A stretch of DNA of 64,000 nt, taken from positions 2,604,001 to 2,668,000 of the forward strand of contig NZ_CP032364.1 in assembly GCF_003589745.1 (NCBI RefSeq), written 5' to 3'. This stretch comes from Lachnoanaerobaculum umeaense. GTDB lineage: Bacteria > Bacillota > Clostridia > Lachnospirales > Lachnospiraceae. The notes under the pieces are model-generated. The model was not told the DNA's origin and searched no databases. It was given only the letters and a program-made list of their open reading frames with translations. Positions within the stretch are counted from its first letter, which is position 1. Each line of letters starts with the position of its first letter. The position numbers and the translations under genes are program-made. Shown here in pieces: positions 37,318 through 45,610 of the stretch.

Positions 37318-38353
37318 AAGCTAATTCAATAAGCCTGTCAATAAGTACTTTTTTGTCAATACCTGCTGCTTCAAATAGCATAGGGTACATGCTTATTGCG
37401 GTAAATCCCGGCATTGTATTTATTTCATTAAATACAATCTCTCCATCTTCCTTTGCAAAGAAGTCAACTCTTGATAATCCGAAACCGTCCAAAGCTGTAA
37501 AAATCTTTTTAGCACATTCCGGAAGTTTCTCTCTTACTCCGTCAGGCAGCTTTGAATCAAGTAAAGTAAGTGAACCCAACTTGTACTTTGCGTCATAGTC
37601 ATAAAATGTTGTAGCCGACTTTATCTCACCAACTCCACTTGCCATTACATTTCCCGGTCTGCCAAGTACCCCACATTCTACTTCATGTCCTACAATAGTC
37701 TCTTCTACAAGTATTTTTCTGTCATGATTTAATGCCTCGATTATGCCCTTTTCCAGTTCTTCTCTGTCTGAGGCTTTTGATACTCCCTTTGAAGAACCGG
37801 CATTTGAAGGTTTCACAAATACAGGATATTCAAATCTGTCTTCTATCCTCTTTATTACACCTTTAAAATCATCCTTCACTTCATAATCAAGTACGGGCTC
37901 ATATGCAGCCTGCCTTATACCAAGCTTATCAACTACAAGTTTTGTATAAAGTTTATCCATGCCTACTGCACTCGCCAATACACCACATCCTACATATGGG
38001 ATATCTGCAAGCTCAAGCAATCCCTGAATAGTTCCATCCTCACCATAAAGTCCATGCATTACGGGGAAAACCACATCTACCGCTATCTCTTTATACTCTC
38101 CATCTGTTTCTATCATTATACACTTTTTTGTCGCATCCGGCAAAATATATGCACTTGTTTTTGAGTTCAACCAGCTTCCATCTTCTATAGAAGCTATACT
38201 GTCAACTTTGAGCCATCTTCCCTCTTTTGTAATGCCTATAAATATCAGCTCATACTTACTTGTATCTACCTGCTTTGAAACATTGGTTGCAGATATTATA
38301 GATATTTCATGTTCAGAGGACTGTCCTCCAAATATTATTGCCAATTTCCTCAT
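37304..38353 (-). CDS. ddl: D-alanine-D-alanine ligase
   Basis: The 349-residue ATP-grasp enzyme joins two D-alanines for peptidoglycan precursors. The N terminus has IIFGGQSSEHEIS, and the ATP-grasp core has PVFVKPSNAGSSKGVSK, ILVEETIVGHEVECGV and FNEINTMPGFTAISMYP. YDYDAKYKLGS holds the omega loop where Tyr-Asp-Tyr marks D-Ala rather than D-Lac use in related VanA-like ligases. The start overlaps the gntR stop by 4 bp (ATGA). Confidence 0.93.
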   Translation of the reverse strand: MRKLAIIFGGQSSEHEISIISATNVSKQVDTSKYELIFIGITKEGRWLKVDSIASIEDGSWLNSKTSAYILPDATKKCIMIETDGEYKEIAVDVVFPVMHGLYGEDGTIQGLLELADIPYVGCGVLASAVGMDKLYTKLVVDKLGIRQAAYEPVLDYEVKDDFKGVIKRIEDRFEYPVFVKPSNAGSSKGVSKASDREELEKGIIEALNHDRKILVEETIVGHEVECGVLGRPGNVMASGVGEIKSATTFYDYDAKYKLGSLTLLDSKLPDGVREKLPECAKKIFTALDGFGLSRVDFFAKEDGEIVFNEINTMPGFTAISMYPMLFEAAGIDKKVLIDRLIELAFERG

Positions 38354-39033
38354 TGTTTTGTAGGTGTTTCCTTAATCTTCTTGGAAACATTGACCTCCTG
38401 ATTATTTATATGCTCAGCAATGATTCTCTTAGCCTCAGATTTATCTCTACTCTTTAGAGCCTTAAGTATCATTCCATGCTCGTCCATAAGCTGATTTCTT
38501 GTAGCTTCCGCCTTAACATACTCCAGTCTGTAACGATACATTTGCTCTCTAAGATTATTTATCATCTGCACTAGTTTATCATTTCCTGTGCTTGTAAATA
38601 TTATATCATGAAATTTCTCATCTGCACGTGCAATATCAATAATATCTTTATTTTCTATTGAATCTACAAATTCTTCTTCTGCCTGTTCAAGTTCTTCGAT
38701 TTCCTTATCCGTAATCTTTGTGCATGAAAGCTCTATAGCCAGCTCTTCCAGTGCTCTTCTTACCTCTAAAGTGTCTCTTAGATTCTTCTCAGTAATACCT
38801 GCTACTTCAGCTCCCTTTCTTGGGATCATAAGTACCAGTCCCTCAAGTTCAAGCATTCTGATAGCCTCTCTTATAGGTGTTCTGGATACTCCAAGTTTTT
38901 TTGCTAGCGCTATCTCCATCAATCTTTCACCGGGCTGTAGTTCTCCTCTTAAGATAGCCTGTCTCAAAGTTTTAAAAACCACATCTCTAAGTGGCATATA
39001 TTCATCTATATCTGCATGCGAAAAATCTGTCAT
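38350..39033 (-). CDS. GntR family transcriptional regulator (FadR/FCD subfamily)
   Basis: The ~227-residue regulator has an N-terminal winged helix (about 15-80, RLMEIALAKKLGVSRTPIREA) and a C-terminal all-helical FCD domain with metal-binding-type Asp/His positions (ARADEKFHDIIF, MDEHGMIL). It probably senses a small carboxylate. The ATG at 39033 is favoured by GGAGG five bases upstream over an ATG at 39045. It lies between ispE and ddl, so it may also regulate this cell-wall cluster; the effector is unknown. Confidence 0.87.
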   Translation of the reverse strand: MTDFSHADIDEYMPLRDVVFKTLRQAILRGELQPGERLMEIALAKKLGVSRTPIREAIRMLELEGLVLMIPRKGAEVAGITEKNLRDTLEVRRALEELAIELSCTKITDKEIEELEQAEEEFVDSIENKDIIDIARADEKFHDIIFTSTGNDKLVQMINNLREQMYRYRLEYVKAEATRNQLMDEHGMILKALKSRDKSEAKRIIAEHINNQEVNVSKKIKETPTKQ

Positions 39034-39053
39034 CGTATCCTCCATCCATTTTT

Positions 39054-39932
39054 CTATAGCGTATTTGTAATATGTATATAATTAATTCTATTGTCTTTTT
39101 CAAATATCTCTTTGGTCTTAAGTATATCCTCATCATTTTCATATATGCCGAATATCGCTGTACCGCTTCCACTCATAAGAGCCCCCAGACAATTATTCTC
39201 CATCATTATCTTCTTTATATCAGATATAAATGGCAAAAGCCTTATAGATGGTACTTCCAAAATATTGTTAAGTGATTTTGCAATCTCATCTATCTTTTCT
39301 TTATCATTTTTATCACTTTCTATTATAGAGACCATTTCCCGTACATCTCTATGTTTAAAACCTGTCTTATTAAGTCCTTCTATATCTAAACTCTCATATA
39401 CCTTTCTTGTTGAAAGTCCTATCCTTGGCTTTACTATCAAAAGTTTCATTCTAGGCAACGGCTTTAATCTTTTTAGCTTCTCACCGATGCCACTTGCCAA
39501 AACAGTTCCCCCCATTATACAAAAAGGTATGTCAGCACCAAGGTTAGCACCAATCTCAAGTAATCTCTCCTCGCTTATATTTAAGTCAAACAGCTCATTA
39601 ACTGCCTTTAATGTGGCTGCTGCATCTGCACTTCCGCCTGCCATACCTGCTTCCATAGGTATATTTTTTTCAAGTACTATCTCTACACCAAACTCTTTTT
39701 TAACTTCTTTTTGTAACATCACTACTGCTTTGTGAATAAGATTGGTTTCATCCATCGCCAACTCTTTATTATCTGATTTTAGTAATATCTTCTTCTCTTC
39801 CAGTTTTTTGATTTCAAGTACATCAGCTATATCAACATTTGTCATGACCATCTCAACTTCATGGTATCCGTTTTCTTTTCGTCTTAGTACATCTAGGCAT
39901 AAATTTATCTTCGCAAATGTCTTAACCTTCAT
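39054..39932 (-). CDS. ispE: 4-diphosphocytidyl-2-C-methyl-D-erythritol kinase
   Basis: The 292-residue GHMP kinase phosphorylates CDP-ME in the MEP isoprenoid pathway, feeding undecaprenyl carriers for wall synthesis. Motifs are KTFAKINLCLDVL at the start, the ATP loop PMEAGMAGGSADAAAT and ALMSGSGTAIFG near the end. It heads the ispE-gntR-ddl-murI cluster and has a consensus promoter about 50 bp upstream. An AGGGG SD precedes the ATG. Confidence 0.94.
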   Translation of the reverse strand: MKVKTFAKINLCLDVLRRKENGYHEVEMVMTNVDIADVLEIKKLEEKKILLKSDNKELAMDETNLIHKAVVMLQKEVKKEFGVEIVLEKNIPMEAGMAGGSADAAATLKAVNELFDLNISEERLLEIGANLGADIPFCIMGGTVLASGIGEKLKRLKPLPRMKLLIVKPRIGLSTRKVYESLDIEGLNKTGFKHRDVREMVSIIESDKNDKEKIDEIAKSLNNILEVPSIRLLPFISDIKKIMMENNCLGALMSGSGTAIFGIYENDEDILKTKEIFEKDNRINYIHITNTL

Positions 39933-39978
39933 TAATTAAACCCCTGCTATTTACTGTGTATAAAATATTGTATCTAAA

Positions 39979-40007
39979 ATTATACATTAAATTTTGTATA
40001 AAAACAA
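39979..40007 (-). promoter_or_regulatory. Promoter of the ispE cluster
   Basis: On the minus strand TTGTTT and TATAAT are 17 bp apart, with TG one base-step before the -10 (TGTATAAT). The predicted start lies about 40 bp before the ispE ATG. Confidence 0.75.
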
Positions 40008-40027
40008 CAGTTAGGTTTTTCTAACTC
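40008..40027 (-). terminator. Short terminator of the GNAT gene
   Basis: On the minus strand AGTTAG and CTAACT pair around an A-rich loop, followed by GTTGTTTTTAT. The T-rich tail doubles as the -35 area of the ispE promoter. Confidence 0.5.
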
Positions 40028-40083
40028 ACAGGCACAACTCCTCCCTTTTGGTACTTTATATATTAAATATGCAGAAATTATTT

Positions 40084-40719
40084 CTATAAAATCTTATTAA
40101 CTATTATTACACCCAATTTTTCAGCCAGTTTTACTGAGGCTATATTTGAGCTTAGTATTTCCGCATAAATATCTTCTATTTCTATTGTTCTATGTATAAA
40201 ATCCAGTAAATACTTACAAACTTTGAAGCTATAAGCTTTTCTACGATATTTTTTATCTATTATGTAGGATATAAAGCATCTATTATCTTTATTATAAAAC
40301 CCTGCTAATCCCATTAGTTCTTTCTCATTTTCAAATGCATATAATCCATATCCATAAAAGTCATAGTATATATCGATATACTCCTCTAAATCCTTTCTTG
40401 TATCAAATGGGAACTCGCTAAACTTTGATAAGTATATAAAGTCATCCGGTTTCATCTCGCGTATATTTATATTATCAACTTTCCCAATACTTATAGGCAG
40501 ATTCAATTTTCTATATGCTACCTTTTTTATATACTCTTCATCTATATCTTTTATATCTGTTACTGCATATTTTGAAACAGAGATATCTATGTTTTCCTTT
40601 CCAAGTATAGCAATTGTGGCTTTGTGGGAGTAAAACGCCTCCCTCAAAGCCACATTTTCATCAGAGATAACTATCTCACAATGTTTTCCTAAAATATTAA
40701 CATTTTTCAGGAGCTTCAT
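40084..40719 (-). CDS. GNAT family N-acetyltransferase
   Basis: The ~211-residue protein has a GNAT domain in its C-terminal half (about residues 85-211): NIREMKPDDFIYLSKF, CFISYIIDKKYRRKAYSFKVCK and a final SSNIASVKLAEKLG, which is the acetyl-CoA binding and helix alpha-4 pattern. The N-terminal ~80 residues are not clearly assigned. The start at 40719 (ATG) is preferred to a TTG at 40740; it overlaps the cyclophilin stop by 23 bp. Substrate unknown. Confidence 0.75.
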   Translation of the reverse strand: MKLLKNVNILGKHCEIVISDENVALREAFYSHKATIAILGKENIDISVSKYAVTDIKDIDEEYIKKVAYRKLNLPISIGKVDNINIREMKPDDFIYLSKFSEFPFDTRKDLEEYIDIYYDFYGYGLYAFENEKELMGLAGFYNKDNRCFISYIIDKKYRRKAYSFKVCKYLLDFIHRTIEIEDIYAEILSSNIASVKLAEKLGVIIVNKIL

Positions 40720-41215
40720 AAGTCTCGCCAAATGTATCAACTGTCATAGTTGCAATCTTTTGGTCCACATTTGGCCTATCATTGTAATCTGTATCAACTG
40801 CAGCAATTTTATCTACTACATCCATACCCTCTATTACCATTCCAAATGCTGCATATGCTCCATCCAGATGTGGTGCATCCTGATGCATTATGAAAAACTG
40901 TGATCCTGCAGAATTTGGACTCATAGCTCTCGCCATTGAAATAACTCCTCTACTATGTGCCAGATCATTTTGGAATCCATTTTGTTTGAACTCGCCCTTT
41001 ATCTGATAATCCGGACCTCCCATACCATTTCCCTGTGGGCATCCACCCTGTATCATAAATCCGGAGATTACTCTGTGGAATGTAAGTCCGTCATAGAATT
41101 TTTCATTTATAAGACTTATAAAATTTCTTACAGTATTAGGTGCCACCTCAGGATAAAGTTCAATTTTGATTACAGAACCATCTGTCATTGTTAATGTTAC
41201 TATTGGATTTTTCAT
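40697..41215 (-). CDS. Cyclophilin-type peptidyl-prolyl isomerase
   Basis: The 172-residue cytosolic cyclophilin catalyses cis-trans isomerisation of proline peptide bonds. Diagnostic stretches are VRNFISLINEKFYDGLTFHR, IQGGCPQGNG, ISMARAMSPNSAGSQFFI and LDGAYAAFG. The start at 41215 (MKNPIVT) is fixed by AAAAGGAGAG before the ATG. A strong hairpin lies between it and the pyk gene upstream. Confidence 0.93.
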   Translation of the reverse strand: MKNPIVTLTMTDGSVIKIELYPEVAPNTVRNFISLINEKFYDGLTFHRVISGFMIQGGCPQGNGMGGPDYQIKGEFKQNGFQNDLAHSRGVISMARAMSPNSAGSQFFIMHQDAPHLDGAYAAFGMVIEGMDVVDKIAAVDTDYNDRPNVDQKIATMTVDTFGETYEAPEKC

Positions 41216-41239
41216 GTTTTCTCTCCTTTTTAATCCCAA

Positions 41240-41273
41240 TAAAGTCACTAGGATAGAAATCCTTGTGACTTTA
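41240..41273 (-). terminator. Hairpin between pyk and the cyclophilin gene
   Basis: TAAAGTCACTAGGAT pairs with ATCCTTGTGACTTTA (one mismatch) around AGAA. There is no real T tract, so it may be a pyk terminator or an mRNA-stability hairpin ahead of the cyclophilin SD. Confidence 0.55.
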
Positions 41274-41364
41274 TGGATAGGGCCTTGATTGACCACTCAT
41301 TATATATATTTTACCATATCTTTACTTATTTTTATATAAAAAATATGATATTTTATTATATTTT

Positions 41365-42801
41365 TTATTTTACTATCTCAACCTGCATTGTATTTGTATA
41401 TTTTGCAGGACCTCTCTCATCCTTCTTAGGTATGATACCCGCAGTGATAACAACAAGATCATTTGACTTTAAATATTTTTCTGCCTTTAATGTCTCGACA
41501 GATGATGATATAAGTTCATCTGTTGTATCCGCTCTCTTTGCCCATACAGGAACTACTCCATAGAAAAGCTGCATTTGTCTAACTGTAGTGATACTTGGAC
41601 TCATACCGTAAACCGGAATACTTGATCTCCACTTTGAAAGCATTCTTGTGGTAAATCCGGTGATAGATGGTGCTATTATTGCCTTGGCATCTAATTGATC
41701 CGCTGTATAAACCGCAGCATAACCAACCTGATTTGAAATATTCTTCTTATCCATCTTATTTACTTTTCTACCTCTATAGAGTGCATGGTCAAGATGTATC
41801 TCTGTCTCTTTAGCTATCTTTACCATCATCTGAAGTGCTTCCAGAGGATATTTACCCATTGCAGACTCTCCTGAAAGCATTATTGCATCCGTACCGTCAT
41901 AGATAGCATTGGCAACATCAGAAACTTCTGCTCTTGTAGGTCTTGGATTTCTAATCATTGAGTCAAGCATCTGTGTAGCTGTTATTACCGGCTTTCCTGC
42001 CACTGAACATTTCTCAATAATCTTTTTTTGTATAAATGGAAGTCTTGCAGCATCTATCTCAACACCCATATCTCCTCTTGCAACCATGATACCGTCACTT
42101 GCTTCAATGATATCATCCATATTGTCGATACCTTCTTGGTTCTCAATCTTTGATATGATTTGTATATTTGCATTTTTTTCATTTATTATTGATCTTATCT
42201 GACGAACTGCATCACCATTTCTTATAAAAGAAGCTGCTATGAATTCAAATCCATTATCACAGGCAAATTTTATATCTTCAATATCTTTTTGTGTAAGTGC
42301 CGGAAGCTTTATAGAAACTCCAGGTACATTTACACCTTTCTTCTCTCCAAGCTCTCCACCATTTAATATTTTGGTATGTATATCTACACCATCCACATTA
42401 ATTACTTCAAGTGCTATAAGACCGTCATCAATAAGTATCTTATCTCCAACCTTTATATCTTCATTTAAACCACTGTAGTTGATAAAACCTTTCTTATCAT
42501 TTCCTACGCATTCATTTATTGTAAGTGTGTATTCATTTCCGGCCATCAAATTTACTTTCTGTCCACCCTCAAGTAAGCCTGTTCTTATCTCAGGACCCTT
42601 GGTATCAAGAAGTGCCGCTACCTGCTTTCCGGTCTCCTCTCTAACTTCTCTTAATATATTTAATCTGCCAAGATGCTCTTCATAATCGCCATGTGAAAAA
42701 TTGAATCTGGCAACGTCCATTCCTGCGATTGCCATATTCTTCATAAGAGTTTTATCATTTGTATTTGGACCCATAGTGCAAATAATCTTTGTTTTCTTCA
42801 T
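41365..42801 (-). CDS. pyk: Pyruvate kinase
   Basis: The 478-residue enzyme makes pyruvate and ATP from PEP. Motifs include KIICTMGPNTND, NFSHGDYEEH, DTKGPEIRTG, the signature ISKIENQEG and MVARGDMGVEI. The length matches the short form without the extra C-terminal PEP-utilizing domain found in Bacillus pyruvate kinases. The ATG at 42801 has SD GAGGAAA, and a good promoter lies upstream at 42836-42864. Confidence 0.95.
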   Translation of the reverse strand: MKKTKIICTMGPNTNDKTLMKNMAIAGMDVARFNFSHGDYEEHLGRLNILREVREETGKQVAALLDTKGPEIRTGLLEGGQKVNLMAGNEYTLTINECVGNDKKGFINYSGLNEDIKVGDKILIDDGLIALEVINVDGVDIHTKILNGGELGEKKGVNVPGVSIKLPALTQKDIEDIKFACDNGFEFIAASFIRNGDAVRQIRSIINEKNANIQIISKIENQEGIDNMDDIIEASDGIMVARGDMGVEIDAARLPFIQKKIIEKCSVAGKPVITATQMLDSMIRNPRPTRAEVSDVANAIYDGTDAIMLSGESAMGKYPLEALQMMVKIAKETEIHLDHALYRGRKVNKMDKKNISNQVGYAAVYTADQLDAKAIIAPSITGFTTRMLSKWRSSIPVYGMSPSITTVRQMQLFYGVVPVWAKRADTTDELISSSVETLKAEKYLKSNDLVVITAGIIPKKDERGPAKYTNTMQVEIVK

Positions 42802-42835
42802 TTCTTTTTCCTCTTTAACTTTTTTATAAGCGTAA

Positions 42836-42864
42836 ATACTACCACTCATTCATACATCTATCAA
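42836..42864 (-). promoter_or_regulatory. Promoter of pyk
   Basis: On the minus strand TTGATA and TAGTAT are 17 bp apart, placing the transcript start about 25-30 bp before the chosen ATG. This argues against the longer in-frame start at 42849. Confidence 0.7.
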
Positions 42865-42898
42865 GTTATATATACAGAATACTTTAAAATCCCATACA

Positions 42899-43720
42899 TT
42901 ATTCTACATGAATATGTGTATATAAATGCTCAGAACAATACTCCAGATTTCCCTTGCATTTTGAGCAATACCTAAATTCCAATGTATCATCATCCTTTTC
43001 TGTCTTTCCACAAACTGCACATTTATGAATAGCTTGATTTGCCGGTCTCATCTTTACAGCCCTTTTAAATTTCACCTGTCTGACCACATTCTTTGGTGAT
43101 ATTCTATTCCAGCTTCTGGTCATCAAGTAGAATATAACAAAATTCAATAAGCTTAGGCCGATAGATACCTTTGTAATGACGCCTCCTATTATAAAACTAT
43201 ATACTTCCATAAGCAAATATACAAATGCCAAATATTTTGCCTTTATGGGTAAAACAAAGTATATATAAAATGTCATGTTAGGATATGTCAATGCAAATGC
43301 AAGAAATATGGACATATTCAAACTGTCAGGTGTAAGTAGAAAAAGTCTTGATGCTTCTCCATATATTGCATACAATACGAATGCACCTATTATCAGAAAT
43401 ATATATCCCATAAACATATATACATTGAATCTAAAGCTCCCCCAAACTCTTTCAAGATTGGTTCCCAGACTATAATACAATACCAGCATTATGGCTGCAA
43501 AAAATATACTCTGATCCGGAGCATACATAATCCATGTAAGCAATCTCCAAATCTGACCTGAGAGTATTTCCGGTATATCCAATGACATATAATTGTAATA
43601 TATGTCTATATTCACCAAAGAAATCACAAAGCCGATACTATATAATACTGTCAGATACATCATCAGATTTTTGATTGCGTACCTTCCAAATTTTCTTTCT
43701 AATTTCTCAAAAAAATCCAT
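42899..43720 (-). CDS. Rhomboid-like membrane protein without protease residues, zinc-ribbon tail
   Basis: The ~273-residue protein has about six membrane helices with a rhomboid-type layout (EILSGQIWRLLTWIMY, LYYSLGTNLERVWGSFRF). The GxSG serine loop and the catalytic His are missing, so proteolysis is unlikely. The C-terminal ~40 residues are cytosolic and Cys/His rich: two CxxC pairs (CAVCGK, YCSKCKG) plus CSEHLYTHIH may bind zinc. It may serve as a membrane scaffold. The ATG at 43720 has SD GGGAGAGAG. Confidence 0.75.
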   Translation of the reverse strand: MDFFEKLERKFGRYAIKNLMMYLTVLYSIGFVISLVNIDIYYNYMSLDIPEILSGQIWRLLTWIMYAPDQSIFFAAIMLVLYYSLGTNLERVWGSFRFNVYMFMGYIFLIIGAFVLYAIYGEASRLFLLTPDSLNMSIFLAFALTYPNMTFYIYFVLPIKAKYLAFVYLLMEVYSFIIGGVITKVSIGLSLLNFVIFYLMTRSWNRISPKNVVRQVKFKRAVKMRPANQAIHKCAVCGKTEKDDDTLEFRYCSKCKGNLEYCSEHLYTHIHVE

Positions 43721-43775
43721 CTCTCTCCCTTCCGATATCAATCAAATTTCAGTCTTTTCTTAAAGACATGGGCTT

Positions 43776-43805
43776 ATTATAGCATTTATATAGCTTATAT
43801 GTAAA
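43776..43805 (-). promoter_or_regulatory. Promoter of the rhomboid-like gene, partly inside the IS target duplication
   Basis: TTTACA and TATAAT are 18 bp apart on the minus strand. The -35 lies within the 28-bp duplicated target, the -10 just outside it. Confidence 0.6.
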
Positions 43806-43810
43806 TGATT
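43783..43810. repeat. 28-bp target-site duplication, left copy
   Basis: This 28-mer (starts CATTTATATAGC, ends GTAAATGATT) is identical to 45386-45413. The pair brackets the insertion sequence. Confidence 0.93.
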
Positions 43811-43851
43811 GTCAAGCATAAATGATTATGTCCCAAAATAATTAATTTATA

Positions 43852-43871
43852 AGCCCCCACAAAGGGGCTTT
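43852..43871 (-). terminator. Terminator of the transposase gene
   Basis: AAGCCCC and GGGGCTT pair around a short loop just past the transposase stop, inside the element. Confidence 0.65.
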
Positions 43872-43873
43872 TA

Positions 43874-45262
43874 TTATGCACTTTTTATGTCTTCTTCAAT
43901 TCTGTGTGGCTGTGAGTGTGCGAATTTATTAAAGGCATCCAATCTCCAAGGATGGTTCATAGGCGGTATATAAGGCTTTCTAGGCTTTGGCTGTTTGTAG
44001 TCAGCATCCAAATCCTTAGATTTATGCTCATGAGCCGGTATTTCTTCCAGTGCATAAATATCTTTGTCATTTACGCACGCAAACATAGACCTATCAAATG
44101 CCTTGATAAGCATAACCTTGGTACCTTTTCGATAATGGGTCTGCACTCCTTTGTGATCTATCATCTTATAAAATTTCTTCTCGAATTGAATCGCATGTCC
44201 GGCATCAACAGTTCTCTCAGTTAAAACCGCCAAAGTAAGATTTATTTTTTCTTTAGATGGTTGCGTTTCAAAGACAGATTTGATACCATAAAGTGGAAGT
44301 GCGAACTTCTCATTGAATTCTTTTATGTAGTGGTAAATGAATTCATTGGCTTTATGGATATCGGTTACGCCTGCGAGCCTTAGCTCAATAGGCAGGCGTG
44401 ACTGTAAAGTCTGATTCAATCGTTCTATACGTCCTTTAGCCTGTGGTACGCTGCTTGATTCAAGCTGTGTGCCAAGTTGCTTACAGGCGTATGCAAACTG
44501 TGTATAGGTGTCTTTGTCGTCAGATAAGGCACCTTTTTTCTTGTAAGTAAATACAGTTCGTTTATCAGTAAGAAACTTATAGGGAATACCATAATCAGTA
44601 AGAATCTGCTCAAATACATGGTAGTATCCATTAAGAGTCTCCTGAGTATCAAACCAGGCACCTGTGACAACACCTGAGGCATCATCAATAGCCAAATGTA
44701 GATGCCATATCTGTCCCGGTACCCATTCATAAGGGGTAGCATCCATCTGAAGCAATTCGCCAAAATAAGCACATCTTGGACGACGACTGTGAGCATCTTC
44801 AACTGCTACTAAGTTAGCTTGTATCTGTGATAATTCCTTTTTTGATGTTGTAGCTTCCTTCTTAGCTCTGAGAGTTTGCTTAATGCGTCTACGCTTAGCT
44901 TTTGTAGCCTTTGGAGATAGAATGTACTCTGACTCCAAAATACTCATTACAGAGGAAGAGGAGATACTTATGCCTTCATGCTTTTTTAGAAGCTCTGTAT
45001 AGTGTTCAAAGTTAGCCTCGTAGTATTTAGTTCTATATAGATCAAGAACTTGACTTCTGACATCAGGGCAGATAGTGGTAGCCGGCTTCTTACCTCTGTT
45101 ACCATGAATAAAGAATGCCTTACCATCTTTAACATAACCTTGTATCATACGGTTTATATGCCTCTTGGTGCATCCTAGGATAAGAGCAGCTCTATCCTTG
45201 TTAGCTGTATCGGGGTGATCTACCAGACCTTTGATAACTTCATACTTTCTTTGTTCATCCAT
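43874..45262 (-). CDS. DDE transposase, IS1202 group
   Basis: The 462-residue transposase has an N-terminal helix-turn-helix (about 18-60, ALILGCTKRHINRMIQGYV) and an integrase-like catalytic core. Probable catalytic residues are Asp174 (LLQMDATPYEW), Asp233 (FLTDKRTVF) and Glu280 (KGRIERLN). A basic C-terminal region (TKVMLIKAFD, KPRKPYIPPMN) resembles the family tail. No frameshift or stop interrupts the gene. A weak AAAGG SD precedes the ATG. It was probably acquired recently, as the target duplication is still perfect. Confidence 0.88.
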   Translation of the reverse strand: MDEQRKYEVIKGLVDHPDTANKDRAALILGCTKRHINRMIQGYVKDGKAFFIHGNRGKKPATTICPDVRSQVLDLYRTKYYEANFEHYTELLKKHEGISISSSSVMSILESEYILSPKATKAKRRRIKQTLRAKKEATTSKKELSQIQANLVAVEDAHSRRPRCAYFGELLQMDATPYEWVPGQIWHLHLAIDDASGVVTGAWFDTQETLNGYYHVFEQILTDYGIPYKFLTDKRTVFTYKKKGALSDDKDTYTQFAYACKQLGTQLESSSVPQAKGRIERLNQTLQSRLPIELRLAGVTDIHKANEFIYHYIKEFNEKFALPLYGIKSVFETQPSKEKINLTLAVLTERTVDAGHAIQFEKKFYKMIDHKGVQTHYRKGTKVMLIKAFDRSMFACVNDKDIYALEEIPAHEHKSKDLDADYKQPKPRKPYIPPMNHPWRLDAFNKFAHSQPHRIEEDIKSA

Positions 45263-45379
45263 TGATAAAATAACCTTTCTGATAAGTCAGTTCCTCCTAG
45301 TGTTAGAATATACAAAATAGTATTCTACCATAAGTGGGACATTTTTATTTGTGGTATACTAGGACTTTATCATATATGG

Positions 45380-45408
45380 CTTATACATTTATATAGCTTA
45401 TATGTAAA
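45380..45408 (-). promoter_or_regulatory. Hybrid promoter at the right IS junction
   Basis: On the minus strand TTTACA (in the host target duplication) and TATAAG (first bases of the element) are 17 bp apart, pointing at the transposase gene. Confidence 0.5.
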
Positions 45409-45413
45409 TGATT
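45386..45413. repeat. 28-bp target-site duplication, right copy
   Basis: Exact repeat of 43783-43810. Confidence 0.93.
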
Positions 45414-45610
45414 TGACTTTTACCCAAAACAGCTTTATTATTCATAAACTTTAAGAAGACCCTCTTGATACAATATTATATCTACCACGTCAGCACCACT
45501 TTGTGTTACAATAAATGTCGTATAAATCTTATGTAATAGTTAATTTGTAATAATTGTTTGGATTTATACTTTATATTATCTAATGATTTGATTATAGAAA
45601 AGGAGTCTTT

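Larger units (their letters stand above)
43811..45385 (-). mobile_element. IS1202-like insertion sequence (about 1575 bp)
   Basis: The element has one transposase gene, imperfect terminal inverted repeats of about 28 bp (left AAGCATAAATGAT..GTCC, right, complemented, AAGCCATATATGAT..GTCC) and an exact 28-bp target duplication. Long target duplications of this size are a known trait of the IS1202 group. The element looks intact, so it may be mobile. It inserted just upstream of the -35 of the neighbouring rhomboid-like gene. Confidence 0.88.

Noticed and set aside
37304..38353. Ddl considered as a vancomycin-resistance ligase (VanA-like)
   Set aside because: The omega-loop and the murI/ispE context fit housekeeping D-Ala-D-Ala ligase; no vanH or vanX is adjacent.
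44425..44802. Second frame inside the transposase gene
   Set aside because: It overlaps the transposase on the same strand in another frame; the transposase needs no frameshift.
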